Part shown: one piece after another, positions 33,388 through 42,180 of the stretch
Numbering within the stretch: position 1 is the stretch's first letter
How the letters are laid out: each line of letters opens with the position of its first letter
Source: JBHPHA01 sp042569905
Lineage (GTDB): Bacteria > Patescibacteriota > Minisyncoccia > Moranbacterales > UBA9337
NCBI GenBank assembly: GCA_042569905.1
Contig: JBHPHA010000002.1
Location: 10,149 to 74,148, forward strand
DNA length: 64,000 bases
Direction of reading: 5' to 3'
The notes under the pieces: generated by a model
Databases searched by the model: none
Seen by the model: only the letters and a program-made list of their open reading frames with translations
What the model was told of the DNA's origin: nothing
Translations under genes and position numbers: made by a program

Positions 33388-33459
33388 GTCATCCTTAACA
33401 TAACCTCAAATAACATTTACTCACCGCAACCGATCAAAAACAGATCCAGTCCAAAAATC
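33388..33459 (+). repeat. Direct repeat of about 70 bp, copy 2
   Basis: See 33033-33105; this copy ends 7 bp before the stop of the DUF4268 gene. Confidence 0.8.
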
Positions 33460-33465
33460 ACCCAA

Positions 33466-34410
33466 CTACTTCTTAAACTCCTTAAGATATCTCCCAAAAA
33501 CCTTTTGCATTTTTTCAGACACTGTTTTTATCTCCTCAAAATATTCTTCATACTTATTCTCAGTATCTATATTAAAATCAAAAGAAGTTCCAATTAAAGA
33601 ACCTTTTGACTCAGGATATTCATCCCAAATAAGATCAAAATCAAATTTCCTATCAATCTCTTCCCTACTTTCCTCCAGCTTGTAATAGGTGTCTTTATTT
33701 GTAACATATAAATCCACCTTCATCAGATTATGATGAGTGTTCATTTTTATAGCTATTCGTGCCTTCGAAGTTCCTATTCCTACTTGATAGTAAGCTGTCG
33801 CAGTTGTTCCAGGTTTACTCAATTTTAAAATCGTCTTCTTTCCATTGCAATATTCGACAAAACGATTAAAAAAGTCTATTTGCTGCAAAGCTAATTTTGA
33901 CGGCTCCCCAGATCGAGAAACCTTCTTGATTGCCTTTGCCCAATTGTTTGGCTTAGATACAATATCAAATTTTGGAGCAGGATCTGAATCCCCGATTTTC
34001 CACAACTCAATTTTAATCAAAAAGAAATTAATCTTCTCATCAGTATGCTCATTCAGCCAATCCACGGCCTGCCTATGCTCCTCCCTACAATCCTTTGCAA
34101 TCCAAACCATAACCTCCGCATCATGACCTGAAGCATAAGTTATGAGTTTTCCAAGATGATCATGATTAGTCACCTCCAATTGATTCTCGATTATGATTTT
34201 TCTTCCAGCCATTTCATCTTCCGCCAAAATATCAACACTAAAATTACCCGAATTCGCCTCAGTTTCAATTAGTTTTATTTCTATTCCGATCTCAATACCC
34301 AAGAAACTTAAATTATCCTCCTTAGCCAACCACGTTGTGAAATCATAAGCTTCATGATTCCAAACCTCACGCAATTCAACATTTTCCAATGTTCCTAGTT
34401 TTGTAGACAT
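33466..34410 (-). CDS. DUF4268-type nuclease-like protein
   Basis: 314 residues. The N-terminal domain has FSVDILAEDEMAGRKIIIENQ followed by HDHLGKLITYASGHDAEVMVWIA, the pattern of the PD-(D/E)XK-like domain that precedes DUF4268. The C-terminal 140 residues match the DUF4268 region in layout. Such proteins often sit beside type I restriction genes. The Asp and Glu of the core are present; the usual Lys is replaced by Gln (ENQ), as is common in this family. It lies 9 bp after hsdR and is likely co-transcribed with it. Confidence 0.8.
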   Translation of the reverse strand: MSTKLGTLENVELREVWNHEAYDFTTWLAKEDNLSFLGIEIGIEIKLIETEANSGNFSVDILAEDEMAGRKIIIENQLEVTNHDHLGKLITYASGHDAEVMVWIAKDCREEHRQAVDWLNEHTDEKINFFLIKIELWKIGDSDPAPKFDIVSKPNNWAKAIKKVSRSGEPSKLALQQIDFFNRFVEYCNGKKTILKLSKPGTTATAYYQVGIGTSKARIAIKMNTHHNLMKVDLYVTNKDTYYKLEESREEIDRKFDFDLIWDEYPESKGSLIGTSFDFNIDTENKYEEYFEEIKTVSEKMQKVFGRYLKEFKK

Positions 34411-34419
34411 AGTTTTTTA

Positions 34420-37221
34420 TTATTTATTCTCCCATTCAAAAATATCAATAATATTATCAATGGCATTTTTTACACGATCAATTATACTTTGCCTTTCCAA
34501 TATTCCTGATCCTCCTCGTGAATCAATAATTTTTTGACCTCGAGGCAATTTTTGAGTGTAGATATATTCACTGATCAAATCTTCAAATTTATCTAGAGGA
34601 ATATTTTCTTCTTCTGCAATGTTTCTCAAAAAATCAGAACGTTCATTTTCCCAAAATTCACCAAATACTTTTTCAACATCATCAGACTCATCAATTCTAG
34701 GCAAATTTTCTTCAATAAACTTTCGGATCAAATCTTTCTTCTTACGAAGCCTTGCGTCGCGATCAAAAATATTTAGAATATCTTCAATCTTTCTCTCCTT
34801 AACTGAATTAGAAGTAACACCCTTTAATCCTGCAATAAGCTGAATGATATAATCAAAATTAATGGAAACTGTAACCGTTAACTCTACTTCAAAATCAATT
34901 TGATCCAAAATAGACTCAGTCTGACCGCTATCCTTTCTATCATGATGAATATCCAAATATTTACTTTGATAGTCATAGAACTCCTGCTCAGAAATTCCCA
35001 GATCAGAAAAAGAAAATTCAGCAAAAGTTTCAAGCGATGCCTTGGCACGCAAAAGATCACGAAACGTTTTCACAAATTCAGCCTTTTCCTCTTCTCCAGC
35101 CAACGCATCCACAGACTCAACAGTTGGAACTTTTTCACGTAGCTCAATCAACTTACCCTCAAAGTCCTTTTTCTGCTCCTCATATGGTCTTTTAAAAACA
35201 ATTTCTTTTGCATTTTCATCACCATAAAGAGCCAGTGACTTGTCGGTCGCATCTTTCAAATTCCTAAAAGAAATAATATTCCCATGAGGCTTGTCAGAAT
35301 TCAAAAGCCTATTTGTCCTTGAGTAAGCTTGAATCAATCCATGATAGCGCAAATTCTTATCGACATACAGAGTGTTTAATCTAGGACTATCAAAACCAGT
35401 CAAAAACATATTCACAACCAAAACAAGATCAACTTCCTTATCTTTAATTCTTTTTTGCAGATCTTTGTAATACTCATAGAAAGTATTAGTTGAAAAATTA
35501 GTCGCATGTTCCTTATTATAATCTGAAATACAGTCCTCCAAAAAATCCCTTGAATGTTTGTTTATCACGTCACCTTCATCAACAAAAACATCACTGTCGA
35601 GTATATCAGAATTATCCTCTTCATTAGCTTGATAGGTGAAAATTGTCGCTATCTTAAATTTCTCAGATTTCTTTTCGCTTATCAGCTTATAATATTTTTT
35701 CAAAACATCAATATTTGAAACTGCAAACAAAGCATTAAATTTTCCGTCCTTGGTTTTTCTTTTCCAATCCGCCAAAACATAATCTGAGATTTTATTCAAT
35801 CGATCATCACTTTCCAAAACTTCTCTTGTGTCCACTCCCTCAACCAAAGTCTCAGCAAAGATGTCCGCATCCAGTGTGTCAGGATATTTCTGCTTATACC
35901 TCCCAACATATTCCACAGCAAAGCCAAGTACATTATTATCAGAGATTGCATGCGTGATGATATACTTATGCAAACAATCACCAAACACATCAGCAGTTGT
36001 CACTCCTCCAACATTATTCTCAGCAAAAATGGGTGTCCCTGTGAAACCAAAAAGTTGCGCTTTTTTGAAAAAGCTTTTGATCCGAGCGTGAGTTTGCCCA
36101 AACTGACTCCTGTGACACTCATCAAAAATGATCACGACTTTTTCATTCGCCAAATTTTCAATCTTTTTCAAATATGACTCTCTTCCAATAGCAATATCCA
36201 GTTTCTGAATCGTAGTCACAATTAACTTCCTTTTTCCATCTTTCAATTGTGAAACAAGATTGCGAGTGTTTTCGGTTCCGTCCACTGACCCATCAGAGAA
36301 AGAATTGAATTCCTTGGTAGTTTGAATGTCCAAATCCTTTCTGTCCACAACGAAAATAACTTTCTTGATTTCCGGCATTCTTGAGAGGACCTGACTGGCT
36401 TTGAAAGAAGTCAAAGTCTTTCCTGATCCAGTTGTGTGCCAAATGTAGCCATTTTTTTCCGACTCATTCACTCGCTTTTCAATTTTTTGACAAGCGTAAT
36501 ATTGATATGGTCGGAGCACCATTGGGATTCTCAGTGACTCAGCTAAAACAATATACTCCGCAATCATTTCACTGACCGTACATTTTGCCAAAAATGCCTC
36601 TGCAAATTCACTCAGCTGAGTAATTTTTTTGTTGTCCTCATCAGTCCAATAGAAAGTTTGCTCAAAAGATTGCTTTGGATTATTTGAAAAATATTTTGTG
36701 TTGACCCCGTTTGAAATCACAAAAATCTGGACATATTCAAAAAGCGTTCCAGAAAAAGAATGCTTGTGGTATCTCTGAATCTGATTAAAAGCCTCTTTCA
36801 TTTCCACTCCTCGCCTCTTGAGCTCAATTTGAACCAAGGGTAAGCCATTGATGAGAAGTGTCACGTCATAGCGATTTTCATATCTCCCTGTTTGAGTAAC
36901 TTGAGTCGCCACTTGATATTCATTTTTGCACCACTGATCCATGTTGAAAAAACGAACATAGAGAGTGCTTTCGTCATCACGCTTGAGAACAAATCGATCC
37001 CTCAATGTTTTTGCTTTTTCAAATCTGTCACCCTTGTTCAAATGATTCAAAATTCTCGAAAATTCAGTTTCAGAAAATTTTGTCTGATTGAATTTTTCAA
37101 GTTGTGACCGAAGATTCTCAACCAAAGCTCTCTCATCTTCGATTTTCACGCTCAAAAAACCCAATCTATTCAATTGTTCAATTAAAGTATTTTCAAGTTG
37201 TTGTTCTGATTGATGTTTCAT
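34420..37221 (-). CDS. hsdR: Type I restriction enzyme, R subunit
   Basis: The 933-residue motor and nuclease subunit. Near the N-terminus, YDVTLLINGLPLVQIELKRRG gives the PD-(D/E)XK nuclease core. Helicase motifs follow: Walker A WHTTGSGKT (about residue 265), DECHRSQFG (DEAD-box type), GFTGTP, and the QAYSRTNR motif VI. It cuts unmethylated DNA after translocation, together with HsdM and HsdS. The start at 37221 is supported by two short copies of the same first codons elsewhere. It lies about 3.3 kb from hsdS, separated by cargo genes. Confidence 0.95.
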   Translation of the reverse strand: MKHQSEQQLENTLIEQLNRLGFLSVKIEDERALVENLRSQLEKFNQTKFSETEFSRILNHLNKGDRFEKAKTLRDRFVLKRDDESTLYVRFFNMDQWCKNEYQVATQVTQTGRYENRYDVTLLINGLPLVQIELKRRGVEMKEAFNQIQRYHKHSFSGTLFEYVQIFVISNGVNTKYFSNNPKQSFEQTFYWTDEDNKKITQLSEFAEAFLAKCTVSEMIAEYIVLAESLRIPMVLRPYQYYACQKIEKRVNESEKNGYIWHTTGSGKTLTSFKASQVLSRMPEIKKVIFVVDRKDLDIQTTKEFNSFSDGSVDGTENTRNLVSQLKDGKRKLIVTTIQKLDIAIGRESYLKKIENLANEKVVIIFDECHRSQFGQTHARIKSFFKKAQLFGFTGTPIFAENNVGGVTTADVFGDCLHKYIITHAISDNNVLGFAVEYVGRYKQKYPDTLDADIFAETLVEGVDTREVLESDDRLNKISDYVLADWKRKTKDGKFNALFAVSNIDVLKKYYKLISEKKSEKFKIATIFTYQANEEDNSDILDSDVFVDEGDVINKHSRDFLEDCISDYNKEHATNFSTNTFYEYYKDLQKRIKDKEVDLVLVVNMFLTGFDSPRLNTLYVDKNLRYHGLIQAYSRTNRLLNSDKPHGNIISFRNLKDATDKSLALYGDENAKEIVFKRPYEEQKKDFEGKLIELREKVPTVESVDALAGEEEKAEFVKTFRDLLRAKASLETFAEFSFSDLGISEQEFYDYQSKYLDIHHDRKDSGQTESILDQIDFEVELTVTVSINFDYIIQLIAGLKGVTSNSVKERKIEDILNIFDRDARLRKKKDLIRKFIEENLPRIDESDDVEKVFGEFWENERSDFLRNIAEEENIPLDKFEDLISEYIYTQKLPRGQKIIDSRGGSGILERQSIIDRVKNAIDNIIDIFEWENK

Positions 37222-37249
37222 GTTATTTATCTTTTAAATTTGAACTATT

Positions 37250-37861
37250 TTAACCCCCTTTCAATACGCTTTTAATTTTTCTCATATACTCATCACCACA
37301 ACTTTCCTCCAAGCTACCCAGAATCATTTGTGCCGACTTATATGGACTACTTGGAAGAGAATCTATGTACTTATATTTTTCATACTTCTTATCCCAAGTT
37401 TCACTTATCAACTCATGAAGAATTAAGAATAGTTTGAAAATAATAGAATCTGCTGTCTCTGAAGAAAATTTATGATAAGAAGATTTTTTTTCTGGAAAAC
37501 GAATGTGATATGTGAGCGGACCAATTTCGTGTTCAATCATTCGTACCGCGGCGTGTCTGATGTTTCCGTTTTTGTGCAAAAGTAAATTCAGTAACCAATG
37601 AAACATAAAATCAGGCTGATCCTCATTATCATGCAAAAAATACATCACTGAAACAGCTACGACGAAATTTTCTTGCCTCCAATCTTCTTGAATTTTTGAA
37701 TATTTTTCCGGAGCACTATTGATGATTTTTTTGATACTTTTAAATTCATTTCTTCCACTGCGAGAGCTATGCAAAAAATTCCGCACCTCGCGTGCAGCTT
37801 TGCGACTCTCCTCCCTATTTGCATTCAAAATTGTGTCAAATATCTCAATAAATGTTTTCAT
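37250..37861 (-). CDS. HEAT-repeat-like protein in the restriction locus
   Basis: 203 residues from the ATG at 37861; the frame extends to 37924 but the added part overlaps unlikely, Arg/Lys-poor sequence. All-helical, with a HEAT-like block (HKNGNIRHAAVRMIEHEIGPL) and acidic/aromatic surroundings. No enzyme motif. It lies between a duplicated hsdR start (37969-38023) and the true hsdR start, so it looks inserted. Possible accessory or defence gene. Confidence 0.65.
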   Translation of the reverse strand: MKTFIEIFDTILNANREESRKAAREVRNFLHSSRSGRNEFKSIKKIINSAPEKYSKIQEDWRQENFVVAVSVMYFLHDNEDQPDFMFHWLLNLLLHKNGNIRHAAVRMIEHEIGPLTYHIRFPEKKSSYHKFSSETADSIIFKLFLILHELISETWDKKYEKYKYIDSLPSSPYKSAQMILGSLEESCGDEYMRKIKSVLKGG

Positions 37862-37968
37862 GGTTTTTACTTTAAAACAGTTTTTTATCCTTATTTTTTT
37901 CCAATCTCTCAGAGAAAAAGACACCCGACTTTTTTCAACTCATCACTCCCCTTCTTGTCATCCCGAGC

Positions 37969-38023
37969 GATTCAATTGACCAATTAACGTATTTTCAAGT
38001 TGTTGTTCTGATTGATGCTTCAT
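37969..38023 (-). pseudogene. hsdR 5'-end fragment (copy B)
   Basis: Begins with the hsdR start codons (MKHQSEQQLENTLIGQLNR) and then runs into other sequence; 9 bp after the HNH gene stop. About 90% identical to the intact gene start at 37167-37221. Confidence 0.8.
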
Positions 38024-38032
38024 AATTGATTA

Positions 38033-38608
38033 CTAAATAATATCATTAATTTTCAATAAATATTTAACACATAAAGAATATTCTTTGTCATACCATGCTT
38101 CCTTCTTTAAATCATCAAGTGCATTATTTTTTAATGTTGAATTAGATGACCTAAAGCACTCATTAATCAACTTATTAATTACATCAAGTTTTTCTTGTCT
38201 TTTTTCAACTAATTCAAGTCTATTTAAGTCAATATCTAAAATTGTTAGTTCTCCTCGCTCTGATCCTCTTTTTTGCTTCAACATAGAGCCAAGTGCAATA
38301 ATGTGCCCACCCGGATCTTCTTCATAAGGATTTATATATGGGGTATTATTATCAAATTTATCACGTTTCTTATTATTACACTTCCAACAAGCAACACCTA
38401 AATTATCCCAACTGTATTCTAATGCAGGAAAATTAATCTTTGGCTTAATATGCTCAATATCCCCAGGATAAGTATGCGAAATCATACTCTCACAATACAT
38501 ACATTTACCAAAACTTGCACCTACTAATACAGATTTATTCTTGGGATTTTTATAATCCTTACTCAGAGCTCTTGTATTTGGACATCTTGGTCTATCAATC
38601 TTTATCAT
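38033..38608 (-). CDS. ptuB: HNH endonuclease, Septu-like PtuB
   Basis: 191 residues with a classical HNH finger: CMYCESMI, DIEHIKPK, then NLGVACWKCNNKK (two Cys pairs and the catalytic His). In the Septu anti-phage system an ATPase (PtuA) pairs with such an HNH nuclease (PtuB). The preceding gene is the matching ATPase and overlaps this one by 14 bp. The ATG at 38608 is preferred to a TTG six bases upstream. The gene symbol is by analogy; sequence similarity to a proven Septu protein was not tested. Confidence 0.75.
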   Translation of the reverse strand: MIKIDRPRCPNTRALSKDYKNPKNKSVLVGASFGKCMYCESMISHTYPGDIEHIKPKINFPALEYSWDNLGVACWKCNNKKRDKFDNNTPYINPYEEDPGGHIIALGSMLKQKRGSERGELTILDIDLNRLELVEKRQEKLDVINKLINECFRSSNSTLKNNALDDLKKEAWYDKEYSLCVKYLLKINDII

Positions 38609-39851
38609 TATCAATTTTCATTAACTTATAAACAGCTTCTGGCATAAGCCTTCCTAGTCCTATTTCATCTAACTCTCTTCTCATATTACTAAATTCACCC
38701 TTTGTCATACGTTTCGAAGAATATTTTTCCACAATACCCATCAACTTATCCTCTGCCCAAATTGGCATAGTAAAAGACACTCCTAAAACCTCAGTTAAAA
38801 TCTCAGTTGCTGTTTTAGCTTGATTAATTAAATCAAGCTCCTGACTTACAATCTTACCATTATCATTATATTTAAAAACAAAAACATTTGAGTCCTGAAC
38901 AGATCCTACAACTAAAGGACTGTGTGTTGAAACTACAAAACGAGCCTCCGGAAAAGAATCCAGTAGATCTGGCAATATCCTTCTTTGCATTGTTGGATGT
39001 AAGTGATTCTCAATCTCATCAATAATAACAGTAAACTCTGTTTTTTCTACAGTAGAATACATATAAATTTGCCACGCTATATCAATAAGGGCACTCACTC
39101 CTCCCGACGCTTGCTCTAAAACAAATTCATCTTTTCCTTTATTACAGATAAAAACAATTTCTCTTTCTCTTATTTCAAAATCCTCAAAACCAAGTGTTTT
39201 AGGCAAAATCTTCCTCAGCACATTTTTAAATCCCTCGTAAAATTTAACTTGCTCACTATCTCTCGCATTAATTTCTTTTCCACTATCATCAACTAGTCTA
39301 TATCCCTGATATGCCCACCCAATTAAGGTGTTCTTCATCAAAAAACTACTCGGCTGATTATTCCCCCCAAGGTATCTATCTTTTGTAGCATTGGAAACCT
39401 CCTGAAATGCAGATCTCTTATCTTTTTTACCAAAAGGAATATTATTCACTGGATGATAACGAAAAACTGACCTATGTGATGGAATAAAAAAACATTGTAC
39501 GCCCTGTTGTCCCAATATTTGCAATTGATATTGTGCGGAATTTTGATCAGGAACTCGCAAGCTAGCTTTTTGATCATTGTCATATAAAATATATCCAATT
39601 TTACTACTATCATTCTTATTCTCTCCATTAAAAAGTCTTGTTAAAAACGAAATAACGCCCGTCTTTTTGTCTTTTTTGGGTGTAGAACACGACTGCACCT
39701 CCCATCCAAAATGTCTTGCTAGAATATTTCCTAATATAGTAGTCTTACCACTCCCATTTGCACCCGTTAAAATAGTTAGTCTATCATGAAATTTAATCTC
39801 AACATCTTGAAATTGTTGCCATTCTTTAATTGTTAATTCCTTAAAATTCAT
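38595..39851 (-). CDS. ptuA: AAA/ABC-type ATPase, Septu-like PtuA
   Basis: 418 residues. Walker A GANGSGKTT at residues 30-38, a signature-like ASGGVSALIDIAW, Walker B TVIIDEIENHLHP and switch VVSTHSPLV mark an SMC/OLD-like ATPase. The partner is the overlapping HNH gene, giving the ATPase/HNH pair of Septu. The frame reads upstream to 39863, but those bases belong to a duplicated hsdS end, so the ATG at 39851 is chosen. Proposed role: sensing of phage and control of the nuclease. Confidence 0.78.
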   Translation of the reverse strand: MNFKELTIKEWQQFQDVEIKFHDRLTILTGANGSGKTTILGNILARHFGWEVQSCSTPKKDKKTGVISFLTRLFNGENKNDSSKIGYILYDNDQKASLRVPDQNSAQYQLQILGQQGVQCFFIPSHRSVFRYHPVNNIPFGKKDKRSAFQEVSNATKDRYLGGNNQPSSFLMKNTLIGWAYQGYRLVDDSGKEINARDSEQVKFYEGFKNVLRKILPKTLGFEDFEIREREIVFICNKGKDEFVLEQASGGVSALIDIAWQIYMYSTVEKTEFTVIIDEIENHLHPTMQRRILPDLLDSFPEARFVVSTHSPLVVGSVQDSNVFVFKYNDNGKIVSQELDLINQAKTATEILTEVLGVSFTMPIWAEDKLMGIVEKYSSKRMTKGEFSNMRRELDEIGLGRLMPEAVYKLMKIDNDKD

Positions 39852-39857
39852 AGCTTT

Positions 39858-39925
39858 ACACAAACAACCATTGCATCAAGCCTCCTTTCATTGCCCTGCT
39901 TGGGTGATTTGTTATTGATTTAAAT
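39858..39925 (-). pseudogene. hsdS 3'-end fragment
   Basis: Reads NQ*QITQAGQ* on the minus strand, matching the hsdS C-terminus (KQQQITQAEQW) with stops introduced. About 80% identical to 40507-40572. It lies between the ATPase gene and the gene at 39941. Confidence 0.75.
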
Positions 39926-39940
39926 TATTTAATCGCATAA

Positions 39941-40489
39941 CTATCCTAAAAGAATACTCTTTAATATCTCAATTACCCCAGCTGTTCCAAGGCCACTGAG
40001 AAAATCTAATATCTTATTCTCCTTTTCTTTCTTATCAGAAATCTTCAAAATATCACTCAACTCACCATATTGCGAAACCGTCAAATTATTCTCTAGTACA
40101 TTTGTCAGACTAATATTCAATGTCTGATTTAGGTTAACTGTAACACCACTCGATTCAGGTTTATCTTTTAAGGAATTAAATTCTAGAGAACCAAATTCTT
40201 CTAATTCTTCAACTATAGAGTTAAGAATTTCTTTAGCATCTTCCAGTCCCGACCTATATACTCTTTCACGGGAGACATCAGAAGCGCCTCCTGAAAATAC
40301 CATCAAGCTATACTGTATCTCGTTAAAATCTTTCAAATGAGTTGAACTGCTACCAAAAATTCTTTCAATTACTCGAGCAGTTTTTGCTTCCCACCCCTTA
40401 AATTCTGAAGAATGTCTCTCTTTCTTTAAAAGATTATCTATTTTATTCAATTGACCTTTCAGTGCATCAATCTTTTTTTGCTCGTCCAT
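39941..40489 (-). CDS. Unknown protein following hsdS
   Basis: 182 residues. N-terminal coiled coil (DEQKKIDALKGQLNKIDNLL), then a segment FKGWEAKTARVIERIFGSSS, which resembles a recurring sensor or adaptor segment in proteins of defence loci. After that come a Ser/Asn-rich beta stretch (VTVNLNQTLNISLTNV) and a hydrophobic C-terminal helix. It starts 17 bp after hsdS and lies between the real hsdS end and its duplicate, so it was probably acquired with it. Function unknown. Confidence 0.65.
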   Translation of the reverse strand: MDEQKKIDALKGQLNKIDNLLKKERHSSEFKGWEAKTARVIERIFGSSSTHLKDFNEIQYSLMVFSGGASDVSRERVYRSGLEDAKEILNSIVEELEEFGSLEFNSLKDKPESSGVTVNLNQTLNISLTNVLENNLTVSQYGELSDILKISDKKEKENKILDFLSGLGTAGVIEILKSILLG

Positions 40490-40506
40490 ATCTTTATATT
40501 ATTATT

Positions 40507-41652
40507 CTAAACAAACAACCCATGCATCAAACCTTTTTTCCATTGCTCGGCTTGGGTAATTTGTTGTTGTTTTAATTCTATATCTTCATCAATCGATGTT
40601 AAAAATTCCGCGATTTTTTGCTGCTCTGAAATTTGGGGAACTTTAGTTTTTATTTTTTCAATCGTATTCCTTGAAAGACTTGGCACACCAGATGCTTCAT
40701 TGTATTTCAACCAATTGATTTTTTGAAATACTAAACTCACAAATTTCGGAATTACATTCTTAAAATCACGGGTATAAAATAATGTATCCACTGTCCAAAA
40801 TTTTCCATCATAGTAAAATGGTTTATCAATTGTACCCTTTCTACCAATCAGCACAGACTCGCCATCATAAAGAGCTTTGTCAACAGAAAGCATATAGCCG
40901 CCAGTTCCAAAAACAGGAATATTTCCACTTCCAAGATGTTTATAATCTCTACCACTTCCAATCTTTAAAACCTCCCCCAATTTTTTCTCCTCCCATTCTA
41001 GGAATTCTTTTCCATTTTCATCTTTGAATCGGATCTTTTGAGAGAAGATTTTTTGCATCATTCCTTTTTTGTAGCTTTCAAGATTTTCCTTCTGCTCTCG
41101 CAAATTTCCGATCCACTCATCCACCTCACCCAAAAACCCAGCAATTTTTTGTTGTTCTTTTAATAGAGGAAGTATCAAAGGACACCTTAAAATTTCGTCT
41201 TTTCTAAGATTTGTTTGACTAACACCATTATCAGATTTTAAGAAATATTTATTTCGATTTAATATTCGTATTAGAAAAGAGCTTATTATTTCTTCCGATT
41301 TAATTCCTCCAATTCTCTGATTAAGGGTATATTTATCATTCTGATCAACAAGAAAGCATTTACCAATTGCTTTTCCATTCGGGATATCGCTCATTACAAT
41401 AGTAATATCTTCTTTTTTAAGTGGTGAAATTTGGCTATCTGAATACTTTTTCACCTTGCCATTTTGTGAAATAAACTTTGAATTCACAACAATATATTTA
41501 CCATCTTCAGAAATATCCTGCTCATGCGCCTTCCCGTTCCAAAAATCTGCAATTCGTCCCAATCTCTTCTCCTCCCACTCACCATCAAAACCACCAAATC
41601 GAAGTTTGGGAATTTTCACAGTATTCTTTTGTTTTTTATTATTTTTCATCAT
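40507..41652 (-). CDS. hsdS: Type I restriction enzyme, specificity subunit
   Basis: 381 residues with two target-recognition domains (starting near WEEKRLGRIADFWNG and WEEKKLGEVLKIGSG) and two helical spacers (LPLLKEQQKIAGFLGEVDEWI; VPQISEQQKIAEFLTSIDEDI). This is the standard HsdS layout that sets the DNA site for HsdM and HsdR. It overlaps the end of the preceding RloB-like gene by 14 bp. The recognition sequence cannot be predicted from here. Confidence 0.92.
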   Translation of the reverse strand: MMKNNKKQKNTVKIPKLRFGGFDGEWEEKRLGRIADFWNGKAHEQDISEDGKYIVVNSKFISQNGKVKKYSDSQISPLKKEDITIVMSDIPNGKAIGKCFLVDQNDKYTLNQRIGGIKSEEIISSFLIRILNRNKYFLKSDNGVSQTNLRKDEILRCPLILPLLKEQQKIAGFLGEVDEWIGNLREQKENLESYKKGMMQKIFSQKIRFKDENGKEFLEWEEKKLGEVLKIGSGRDYKHLGSGNIPVFGTGGYMLSVDKALYDGESVLIGRKGTIDKPFYYDGKFWTVDTLFYTRDFKNVIPKFVSLVFQKINWLKYNEASGVPSLSRNTIEKIKTKVPQISEQQKIAEFLTSIDEDIELKQQQITQAEQWKKGLMHGLFV

Positions 41653-42175
41653 ATTTTCCGCTTATCAAATCAATCAACATCTTCAGATTCTTAATTTTTT
41701 TAGCTTGTTTGGCTAACAATCTTTTTGGAAATATTTTCCCATAATTTCTTTTGTTTTTTCTTTTCTTTCCATCCAAATATTTCTTTTCAAACATCTTCTT
41801 GCAATCACAGCTACGCTGTTGTGAATAATCTTTGCCTTCTAAAATTTCAAGCAATAAAGACTCGAGACACTGATTGTTTTCAACACACACGACACCTCTC
41901 GATTGTCTTTCTGCTTTCAATTCTCGGTCAACTCCACTATCAACATCAAACACACAAACCATAATATCAGCAGGAATCTGCCTTACGATATTTCTCAAAA
42001 TGCAATCAGCACCTTTCCCGTGGTTTTCCTTAACTATCGTATGCACACCGCTATCCTCTGAAAAAAGCATCTTTAGATAATTCAAAAATGCCTTCTCATG
42101 CGCACCTTCACAGTACAATAACAATGTCCTCTTAGCTGCTCTTATTTTCTTTTTGTTTGGATTTGATTGGGACAT
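41639..42175 (-). CDS. rloB: RloB/AbiLii-like protein
   Basis: 178 residues matching the RloB family, a Toprim-like domain: RTLLLYCEGAHEKAFLNYLK, then MVCVFDVDSGVDRELKA (Asp pair), and CLESLLLEIL. RloA/RloB pairs (R-linked ORFs) occur inside type I restriction loci and match the lactococcal abortive infection system AbiL. The partner ATPase is 5 bp upstream. The end is strongly basic. Confidence 0.78.
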   Translation of the reverse strand: MSQSNPNKKKIRAAKRTLLLYCEGAHEKAFLNYLKMLFSEDSGVHTIVKENHGKGADCILRNIVRQIPADIMVCVFDVDSGVDRELKAERQSRGVVCVENNQCLESLLLEILEGKDYSQQRSCDCKKMFEKKYLDGKKRKNKRNYGKIFPKRLLAKQAKKIKNLKMLIDLISGKYDEK

Positions 42176-42180
42176 GAAAA

